A stretch of DNA of 14,517 nt from CAYPGT01 sp964512985 (GTDB taxonomy: Bacteria > Cyanobacteriota > Vampirovibrionia > LMEP-6097). How positions within the stretch are numbered: the first letter of the stretch is position 1; each line of letters starts with the position of its first letter. The notes beneath the pieces were generated by a model. That model saw only the letters and a list, made by a program, of their open reading frames with translations, had not been told where the DNA came from and made no database searches. This document shows, piece by piece, positions 5,615 through 12,863 of this stretch. Where the stretch lies: positions 1 through 14,517 of the forward strand of contig CAZELI010000041.1 of assembly GCA_964512985.1 (NCBI GenBank). Reading direction: 5' to 3'. A program made the translations under genes and the position numbers.

Positions 5615-8600
5615 TATCATCCTCAAGTTCTTTACCCATACGATATTTTATATCGTAGTTAATAATGAAATCAGTTTCTTCTTCGGTGAAACCGTAATGC
5701 TTGGCTAATATTCTATCGATTTCATCAATAATGTGTTTTGACTTTTTGGGATAGTATTCGTCGTAAACAACGTTTCCTGTGCTTTTGTAGTAAGTTTTTT
5801 TTCTAACTTTATTTTTTTCATAATCTTGACCTAATGTATAATATAGTTTTTCTAAATTATCTCTAATATTTTCTTTTAGCCCCTCTAAGGAGAATGGAAA
5901 ACTTAATATATCTCTTTCTACCAAATCTCTACAATTAGAGAATTTGATAAAGTACCAATAATATAAATTAGAATTGAGTATTGCTCCAATTAAAGAGCAA
6001 TTGTTACCAAAATACAGCTTCTTTACGTGATTGGATTGGATTTCCCCTTTCTTATCGTTATAGAAATACGGAGCATTACCCATGAAACGGATAAAATATC
6101 TTGGCGCATTATGATAAAACAGGGTTTCCTTTTGAGTTACTATCAGTTTGTTAATAGGACTGTTATAAATTAACTTCCTATAGATACTGTTTTCAATATT
6201 TTTACCAGCTTTAATAATTGAATTTAGTATAAGACCCTTAATACCAGAAACATATTCGATATTCTTAAACAAAAATTCTCTAAACTCACTACTCCATCTG
6301 TAATATTTCGAAGTGATGAAGCCGTTGAAAGAAAAGTCGGTCAGGTAAATCAAAAGTCGTTGATCAACTCCATTAAATAGTTTGGAGGGTCTTATATCGT
6401 AAGTTGAATACCAAGCCCCTACTTTACTAAGAAGCTCTTGCAGTGATTCCATTCGGTCAGTGCAGATTGATGAATGAGGAATGATCATACCAGACCTACC
6501 TTTGTTGCTTATAAAATTAAAATATCGTTCAATCACTAATGCATACAAATTACCGCAAGCAATAGTTTTATAATTATTCAATTTATAAGAGATTTTTTTT
6601 ATTTCAACGTACGGTGGATTTCCTATAATTACATCAAATCCATTTCTTAGCTGTATCATTTCATAAAATTCCGCAAACCAATGAAAGGGTTGGTGGGTCT
6701 CAATGAACACTTCATATTCTTTCGGCTTCGCTTTGGCGTCTATGTTATAAGTTAGGGCTAGGTATTCATCAAGGATCTTTTTAAGATCATTGAGTCTTGT
6801 TTGTAAATCGCCTTTTGCTTTAGCAAAAGAATGAGGATCTTCACCCCAGCTCAATTGTATTGTTTTATAGTGGTCAAAGGCTTTTGCTACAATTTCAGCT
6901 TGCTCATTAATATGCTCTAATTTTTTTGCTTTATCATCAAAGATGAAACCCATTTGAATATTTTGACTATCAACTCTCTTATTAATAGCTTCTTGAATCT
7001 CTTCCTTGTTTATGAAACCTATGAGTGTATTTCCTGAACGAATATTGAAATCAATATCTGGTAAAGGCTCTAAGCCTAAATTAGCTTTAGCACGGTCAAC
7101 ATCTACTGTCGCTACTAGCTTAAGAAAAAGTCTTAATTTGGCTATTTCCACAGCTTCCTTCATGATATCCACACCATAAAGATTACGCAGAATTATTGTC
7201 TTATATATGAAGTATTCAAGATTAGGATGATGCACTGAATGTACTTGCTCTAATACTTCATCAAAATATTTATATTTTCTTTTGCCTCCAAGCTCTATAA
7301 AATCCTGCATACGCTTAATACAAGTTTCATATAAGGGTTCAAGTATATTCATTGCCGCAAAAAGAAAAGCCCCAGAACCACATGTAGGATCTAAGATAGT
7401 AATATTTACTAAAGATTTATAGAAGTATTGTATTAACTCTGCATCTTCAGTGGTTTCTAGGAGATCTTGAGTAAATTGCCTTATATTTAAATTATAAGTA
7501 ATAAAGTCATTAATTTGGTTTATTTCACCATTAGTGATTTTCCTTTTGATATCTTCATAGCGATTTCTGCGATCTATCACTTCACGCCATATCTCTGTCG
7601 GCAAGGCATGTGTATCTGGTGCTGCTTTGTTCCATTCAGTCCTTTGATTGACATCTTTAATTCCTTTGGCAATTTCATCAGGCAATGTTTCATCCACTCC
7701 ATGCTTGATAGCTGGATAAATATACTCATCACAGCTGGATTGTAGTAATTTCCAGATCTCAGAATTAGATTCAAGTGCAATTGGATACTGTCTTTGAACT
7801 TCACTGTATAGATATGGCAAAATAGTGTTCTTACTAATATATTCAGTTATATCTTCTTTAGTATAATAAGCACCCATTTGCGCCCTATCGTTTATATACT
7901 TCTCAAAAATATATCCAACTACATCAGGATTAATATCCTTGCCTGATGCTGTCGTGCGAGTATCTAAATGCCATTCATACTCGTCAAAGAAATCAAAGAT
8001 TGCCTCAAACGCCTTGTCTGTAATATCAATACCTTGATATGTTTTTTCTAATTCATGTTCATCGAATAATCCACCATTAAGATATGGGACTTTGCCTATT
8101 TGGATTTCCAACTCCTTATTACGCTTAGAAGATCCTAGTCCTTGATGAAATAATTCCAATAAAAAGTTTCTGTAGAATGAGTAAAATTTATTTTTCCCTT
8201 GCTTAGCTTGGCATTCTTTTAATTTGTCTCGAAGATAGTTTTTGTTATCATCCAAGTACCCCTTCTTCTGGATAAAGTAACAAAACATTAAGCGATTGAG
8301 CATTAGAGATGCATACCACTCACAATTTACTTGATTATTAATACCTTTAATAAATGATAGAAAAGCATTGTGCTCTTTCTTAAATTTTTCATAAAATTGT
8401 TTTGTAACTTTTTCGTTGTTTTGATTATAGTTCTCAGATATTCTTTTTTTAACATCTACAATAGTGACATTACCTTCTTCTTCTAATCTGAAAAATAATC
8501 CAGAAGCCTTTTGGTAAAGAAGATCTGGGCTTTGGTTGACATTGTACCTCAACCAAGAAATCTTACTTGGTTTATCATGACTTCTTATTACTAATTGCCA

Positions 8601-8897
8601 AATTTGCTCATATTTAGATTCATCCTGAAATATAAGCAGATTTTCATGGAAAAACTTAGAGATTCTTATTCCAATCTTTTTTCTAACATGGAGCGGAGGA
8701 ATCTGACCTTCATTATCATGATCGCAGACTAAAATCCTGAAACCCTCCTTGGTGGCTACAGAATTAATTTTATATGAGGTATCATCTACGACAATAGAAT
8801 GATTAACAGCATCGTTATCCCAACCCATCTCATTAAACAGATCCCGGAATTGGAAATTTTTAATATACTCTTCAAAGATTTTTTTCTCAATACTCAT
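5601..8897 (-). CDS. Eco57I-type adenine DNA methyltransferase
   Basis: This 1098-residue protein would transfer methyl groups from S-adenosylmethionine to adenine in DNA. Motif X-like GAYYT lies at 342-346, SAM-binding motif I DPTCGSGAF at 503-511, YGVDIMKEAVEIAKLRL at 574-590, and catalytic NPPY at 760-763 (IIGNPPYVEI). About 280 residues after NPPY should hold the target-recognition region. The ~340-residue N-terminal part, with WYASLMLNRLMF (194-205) and PYLNGGLFDEHELE (271-284), is typical of this large family. I see no clear PD-(D/E)XK nuclease motif there, so cleavage is probably supplied in trans. The ATG overlaps the helicase stop as ATGA, a classic coupled junction with no separate Shine-Dalgarno sequence. 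It is best read as the modification subunit of a multi-gene restriction or DISARM/BREX-like system; a type IIG enzyme is the alternative. Confidence 0.9.
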   Translation of the reverse strand: MSIEKKIFEEYIKNFQFRDLFNEMGWDNDAVNHSIVVDDTSYKINSVATKEGFRILVCDHDNEGQIPPLHVRKKIGIRISKFFHENLLIFQDESKYEQIWQLVIRSHDKPSKISWLRYNVNQSPDLLYQKASGLFFRLEEEGNVTIVDVKKRISENYNQNNEKVTKQFYEKFKKEHNAFLSFIKGINNQVNCEWYASLMLNRLMFCYFIQKKGYLDDNKNYLRDKLKECQAKQGKNKFYSFYRNFLLELFHQGLGSSKRNKELEIQIGKVPYLNGGLFDEHELEKTYQGIDITDKAFEAIFDFFDEYEWHLDTRTTASGKDINPDVVGYIFEKYINDRAQMGAYYTKEDITEYISKNTILPYLYSEVQRQYPIALESNSEIWKLLQSSCDEYIYPAIKHGVDETLPDEIAKGIKDVNQRTEWNKAAPDTHALPTEIWREVIDRRNRYEDIKRKITNGEINQINDFITYNLNIRQFTQDLLETTEDAELIQYFYKSLVNITILDPTCGSGAFLFAAMNILEPLYETCIKRMQDFIELGGKRKYKYFDEVLEQVHSVHHPNLEYFIYKTIILRNLYGVDIMKEAVEIAKLRLFLKLVATVDVDRAKANLGLEPLPDIDFNIRSGNTLIGFINKEEIQEAINKRVDSQNIQMGFIFDDKAKKLEHINEQAEIVAKAFDHYKTIQLSWGEDPHSFAKAKGDLQTRLNDLKKILDEYLALTYNIDAKAKPKEYEVFIETHQPFHWFAEFYEMIQLRNGFDVIIGNPPYVEIKKISYKLNNYKTIACGNLYALVIERYFNFISNKGRSGMIIPHSSICTDRMESLQELLSKVGAWYSTYDIRPSKLFNGVDQRLLIYLTDFSFNGFITSKYYRWSSEFREFLFKNIEYVSGIKGLILNSIIKAGKNIENSIYRKLIYNSPINKLIVTQKETLFYHNAPRYFIRFMGNAPYFYNDKKGEIQSNHVKKLYFGNNCSLIGAILNSNLYYWYFIKFSNCRDLVERDILSFPFSLEGLKENIRDNLEKLYYTLGQDYEKNKVRKKTYYKSTGNVVYDEYYPKKSKHIIDEIDRILAKHYGFTEEETDFIINYDIKYRMGKELEDDNDED

Positions 8898-11800
8898 TTG
8901 CTATTAACTAAACCCATCGAACATATAACTTGTGGCTCTCTATGTTTTTGTTCGTCCTCACTTATAATACACAACTTATCATCCTCTCTAAGTGAAGTAA
9001 CAAGAGCCCCTAATTCATGGTCTGAGATGCCTGCTTTGAGTTGTCGGCTTAAAGTCTCTCTAGCAAAGTCTTTCAAGGGATATTTATAGATGTCATTTAT
9101 AGCTTTTTTGAGTTCATCATTAACAAAAAGAGTACCGTCTTTTTCTTGGCAATATCTATCTAATCTCATATAAACTCGATATTTAACTCCAGATTTCTTG
9201 CCTAAAGTACCTTCTGTATTTTTAATCTCCTCTTCTCGTATATGTTTGATTGCTTTTTGGACCAGTTCATGATGTCGCTCAATTTTATATTTAGGCTCAG
9301 TGATAGGTCTACATTCTGCGGCTTTTAATATCGATAGCTGTGATTGGGTGATAATGGCACCTTGAGTATTCATCCATGCTAAAGAATCATGATCTTCAGA
9401 AGTTCGTGCATAAACAATAACACCTTGTCTATCAGGATGATTTAAATTATTTTTTGTTGCATATACAACATTTGGTAAATCAGGAATAAGTTTCTGTAAA
9501 CTTTTGTCTTGTTCAATAGCATTATTCCATATCTGAAAAGCATAAGAGGCTAAGTCAACCTCAGAATCTTCATCTTCGTCCAATATTCCACTGCGTTCAT
9601 TGTAAAGATCATGAATGTTTACTGGATCGCCATCAAAGAATGTCTCATCTGAACCAACTACTTCTGCATTTTCTTGGATACGATTTACTAATCTTCTTCG
9701 GAGTCCTATGATCTGCTCTATCCCATCTTCTGGTAAGAATGAATAACATAAAATCTTCTCTGATTTTTGTCCTATCCTGTCGATACGACCAGCTCTTTGA
9801 ATTAAACGAATGATAGCCCAGGGTAAATCATAATTAACTACGATATGAGCATCTTGAAGATTTTGACCTTCACTCAGTACATCAGTTGCTATTAGTAATC
9901 TCAACTCTCTATCTGAGGACAGCAAGCTTTGATCATTACTCTTTGGACTAAAGCGACCAACTGTTTCGCTCAGCTCTTTACTTGCGCCAGTGATACAAGC
10001 TAATGATTTAACTCCCCTCTCTTTAAGTTGTTCAGTTATATACTGTGCAGTATCGGCAAATTGCGTAAATAGTAAAACTTTTTCTTTCGGATGCACTTTA
10101 GAAACGAGGGCGTGCAAGGCATTTATTTTTCTGTCTTCATGCGGATTCCAATTGTTGCCAATGGCTAATATATCCAATATTTCTCGGCTATCATTGATTA
10201 AATTCTTCTGTAAATTCTCTGAGAAGAAATCGCTTCTAATCCAATCAAAACGGATACGATTGTTTGAAGAGGAGAATTCTTCATAAATTTTCTGTGCTTG
10301 TTGTAGATAGAAGTTTTCATCTAAACTTAATGACAAGAGGTTATTGGTATTTGAATTATCATCTAAATCACTATCATCTAAAAATTCATCTAAATTCTGA
10401 GACAAATTTTTGCCGATGGGTAATTCCAGTTTGTTTTGTATTGCATATAGAAAAATATAATTTCTTAGAATATGCCTACTCAGTGATAACAGGAATGAAT
10501 AACCACTACTTTCTAGTCTCTTAAACAAGTTAGTACGACAAAACCCCATTAATCTTCTGCCTGCTCGTGATAAATTTGAGAATATTTGTTCTTCTTTATC
10601 TGTTGGCTTAATTTTTGGCTTATCATCAACAAAGTTACCTAATCCGTAGCGGGGTAATTCTAGATGATTAATAGCATCAACAACTCTTGCAGAGTATAGT
10701 TTGGCATATTGATCTTCCTGATCATTTTCGTCAAACTCAAACTCTACTTTCTTGGGTGAGCGCGTAGGCATGTATGATTTAGTACCATCTGCAAAAGTCA
10801 AATAATATCTGTTGTTATCGGGGTCTTTCTTAGCATAATTATTTTTTATAAAGCTCCTTGTTCGTCTTACAAGATAGAGCCTCATTAATTCACGCCAGTC
10901 ATCAGCAAAGTTACTTTTTTCAAATGCTTTTATACTTCTAATAAAAGTTTCGGTGTGTTCCGCAGTAAATGCAATTGGACCACCAAGCGCATGAATATAG
11001 TTCTCAGGACTAATACCTAGGTCAAAATCATCTGAAATAAACAGCCTTAACTGGTTTGATAAATCTACAAATGATTTATTATAAGGAGTAGCTGTTAAAA
11101 GTATTACTTTAGATTCATTCTCCTCTATATACGATTTAATCGCCCTATATCTAACGGCTTGATCATTACGCAGGTTATGACTTTCATCTATAACGAGTAA
11201 CCTATAACGCCTTAAATCTTTCAATGTATTTTGTACACTTGACTCTGAAATAATTTTTGCTCTAAGTTGATATTTATGAGCATAATGCTCCCACATATCT
11301 ATCAAGTGCGGTGGGCATATTATCAGAGTTTCTAAGAAGAAATCATCTTCAAAAATTTTTGCTAATGCAGTTGCTGTAATGGTTTTACCAAGACCAACTA
11401 CATCACCAATCATAACTCCGTTGCGTTTATGCAAATGGTGTGCGGCTATTAAAACTGCTTTTTGCTGAAAATCTAATAATTCCCTCTGGAACATTTTGGG
11501 TAATTTAAATTCATTGATTCCTGCTCTAGCTTCCCTTGACAAATGATAGGCAATCTTTAGGTATATATGATAAGGGTGGTACAACTTATCAGCCGCCCAG
11601 CTATTGTCTATTACTTCAATTAGTTCGTTTGTTATATCTATGCACCAGCGATCATTCCAGCGGTCATTAAACCAGTGCTCTAATTTTATTGCGGCATCCT
11701 GCTCCAATACATCCACATTTAGTTCACCCTGCTTTGATAAACCAGCAAATGTAAGATTACTGCTACCCAAAAAACCAACAATAGGAACTCTTATATCATC

Positions 11801-12283
11801 ACTGTATGCAAGATATAGCTTTGCGTGCAATGGATGTTTGAGATGTAGTTTTACGACGACTTTACCTTGTTTTAATTGATTGCTTAATTGTCTTAGAGCC
11901 CTTTCGTCAGCTTCTGTTGGAGTCCCAATAGTCAATTGCTCCTTAAATTCCAATGCTAATTTTCTTTTTAACTCTATAGCTTTTTTATTATCAATGTTGA
12001 TATTGTTTCGTTCAAGCTCTGGCACTGTATCTTCATTAAAGTGCTCTCGAAGTAGTTCTATCGGCATTTTTTGCATACCAACAAGTAATCTACAATGGCG
12101 ATGAACCTCATTCTTTCCTTCAAATATAGTCTTACCAGTTAAGGATTCTATCTTCTCCGCGACCTCTTTCCAGCCTCTGAGGTTAAAATAGCCCACGCAA
12201 AAGTCTGCTCTTTGAGAGAGTTCTAGAGTCTCTTTAAGCCCTTTGGATAAATGATTCTCTATATTGTCATATATTTTTGGCAT
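8894..12283 (-). CDS. PLD nuclease-SNF2 helicase fusion
   Basis: This 1129-residue protein heads the operon. Residues ~1-230 form a phospholipase D-type nuclease domain with one H-x-K motif (H153, K155) and GSSN (173-176). A single copy is usual for dimeric PLD nucleases; the spaced Asp often seen after HxK is absent. Residues ~265-480 form SF2 helicase domain 1: Q-motif region (FQQKA), Walker A GDVVGLGKT (293-301), DESH (366-369) and LTATP (396-400). Domain 2 holds FTQF (739-742), ATDVLSEGQNLQDA (799-812) and QRAGRIDRIGQ (829-839). The last ~270 residues are unassigned. It is expected to move along DNA and, through PLD, cleave unmodified DNA. The ATG has TGGGA seven bases upstream. The DISARM PLD protein DrmC and helicase DrmA are separate proteins; here the two activities are fused. 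A type III-like Res subunit is the alternative. Confidence 0.9.
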   Translation of the reverse strand: MPKIYDNIENHLSKGLKETLELSQRADFCVGYFNLRGWKEVAEKIESLTGKTIFEGKNEVHRHCRLLVGMQKMPIELLREHFNEDTVPELERNNINIDNKKAIELKRKLALEFKEQLTIGTPTEADERALRQLSNQLKQGKVVVKLHLKHPLHAKLYLAYSDDIRVPIVGFLGSSNLTFAGLSKQGELNVDVLEQDAAIKLEHWFNDRWNDRWCIDITNELIEVIDNSWAADKLYHPYHIYLKIAYHLSREARAGINEFKLPKMFQRELLDFQQKAVLIAAHHLHKRNGVMIGDVVGLGKTITATALAKIFEDDFFLETLIICPPHLIDMWEHYAHKYQLRAKIISESSVQNTLKDLRRYRLLVIDESHNLRNDQAVRYRAIKSYIEENESKVILLTATPYNKSFVDLSNQLRLFISDDFDLGISPENYIHALGGPIAFTAEHTETFIRSIKAFEKSNFADDWRELMRLYLVRRTRSFIKNNYAKKDPDNNRYYLTFADGTKSYMPTRSPKKVEFEFDENDQEDQYAKLYSARVVDAINHLELPRYGLGNFVDDKPKIKPTDKEEQIFSNLSRAGRRLMGFCRTNLFKRLESSGYSFLLSLSRHILRNYIFLYAIQNKLELPIGKNLSQNLDEFLDDSDLDDNSNTNNLLSLSLDENFYLQQAQKIYEEFSSSNNRIRFDWIRSDFFSENLQKNLINDSREILDILAIGNNWNPHEDRKINALHALVSKVHPKEKVLLFTQFADTAQYITEQLKERGVKSLACITGASKELSETVGRFSPKSNDQSLLSSDRELRLLIATDVLSEGQNLQDAHIVVNYDLPWAIIRLIQRAGRIDRIGQKSEKILCYSFLPEDGIEQIIGLRRRLVNRIQENAEVVGSDETFFDGDPVNIHDLYNERSGILDEDEDSEVDLASYAFQIWNNAIEQDKSLQKLIPDLPNVVYATKNNLNHPDRQGVIVYARTSEDHDSLAWMNTQGAIITQSQLSILKAAECRPITEPKYKIERHHELVQKAIKHIREEEIKNTEGTLGKKSGVKYRVYMRLDRYCQEKDGTLFVNDELKKAINDIYKYPLKDFARETLSRQLKAGISDHELGALVTSLREDDKLCIISEDEQKHREPQVICSMGLVNSK

Positions 12284-12395
12284 TGATTGTTCCCAAATTA
12301 TTTAAGAGCCACATTTTCATCTAAGCTCATATCCTGTGACATAGAAATTGCCGCCGTGCTCGATAATCACCAAATTACAACACTACGATACATAG

Positions 12396-12424
12396 ATTGT
12401 AATTGTAATAGCTTCACAGGGCAA
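12396..12424 (-). promoter_or_regulatory. Candidate promoter of the defence operon
   Basis: Read on the minus strand, TTGCCC (12424-12419) and TACAAT (12401-12396) are separated by 17 bp. The -10 matches consensus at 5 of 6 positions and the -35 at 4 of 6. Transcription would begin near 12389, about 105 bases before the helicase ATG. It is a sequence match only. Confidence 0.4.
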
Positions 12425-12477
12425 GAATTAACGATATTTATGGGTAAATACTTGATAGATGTGTATAAATGAAGCTA

Positions 12478-12507
12478 TTGCTAGCTCTGGGGTTTTATCA
12501 CTATAAG
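12478..12507 (+). promoter_or_regulatory. Candidate promoter of the recombinase unit
   Basis: TTGCTA (12478-12483) and TATAAG (12502-12507) are separated by 18 bp, matching consensus at 4/6 and 5/6. A start near 12514 would precede both the small ORF and the recombinase. In AT-rich DNA such matches occur by chance, so this is tentative. Confidence 0.35.
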
Positions 12508-12566
12508 CGCTAGGTTGGTTTATTGGTAGAGACAAAAAAGTTTTAATTCAGCTTAGGAATAAAATC

Positions 12567-12863
12567 TTGAAATTAAACGGCCATATAGTTATGGTTGTTG
12601 AATTATCGATATTAGAGCTTAAAAATATTGACAATGAGTGGAATAGTTTTACGGAGCTTTCCCCAGAAGGACAGGAAAATATGGCTTATGAAATTAAAAC
12701 TGTTGAAAGACCGCTTCGTAATATCAATTCTCTTTCAGATTTACTCAGAGGGCAAGAAATGACTGGCCATTTTTGTATTCTTTTTGTAAAATTAATTCAT
12801 GCAATACTTCATCTACTGCCGCAAGTCCTCCGAAGAAGAGGAGAGACAAGCTTTATCTATTGA
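12567..12863 (+). CDS. Possible small ORF leading into the recombinase
   Basis: This 98-codon frame starts at TTG (12567), preceded by AGGA nine bases upstream; an in-frame ATG at 12591 lacks an RBS. Its first ~65 residues read like a charged helical protein (ELKNIDNEW, SPEGQENMAYEIKTVERPL). Its last ~33 residues overlap the recombinase start in another frame and look random. It matches nothing I recognise. It could be a small regulatory or accessory protein, or a leader that couples translation to the recombinase, which has no Shine-Dalgarno sequence of its own. It could also be spurious. Confidence 0.35.
   Translation: MKLNGHIVMVVELSILELKNIDNEWNSFTELSPEGQENMAYEIKTVERPLRNINSLSDLLRGQEMTGHFCILFVKLIHAILHLLPQVLRRRGETSFIY

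Larger units (their letters stand above)
12284..12566. other. Divergent intergenic region
   Basis: This is about 280 bp between the defence operon (leftward) and the recombinase (rightward). It holds one candidate sigma-70 promoter per direction, listed separately, and a tandem ATTGTA repeat (12396-12401, 12402-12407). I see no RNA gene or convincing terminator. The short frame 12287-12472 looks spurious: it has no RBS and no recognisable protein character. Confidence 0.5.

Noticed and set aside
5601..12283. A canonical type I, type III, BREX or DISARM locus
   Set aside because: I see no HsdS specificity subunit, no type III Mod/Res pair, no PglZ or BrxC, and no DUF1998 protein; the methyltransferase is Eco57I-like and the PLD is fused to the helicase.
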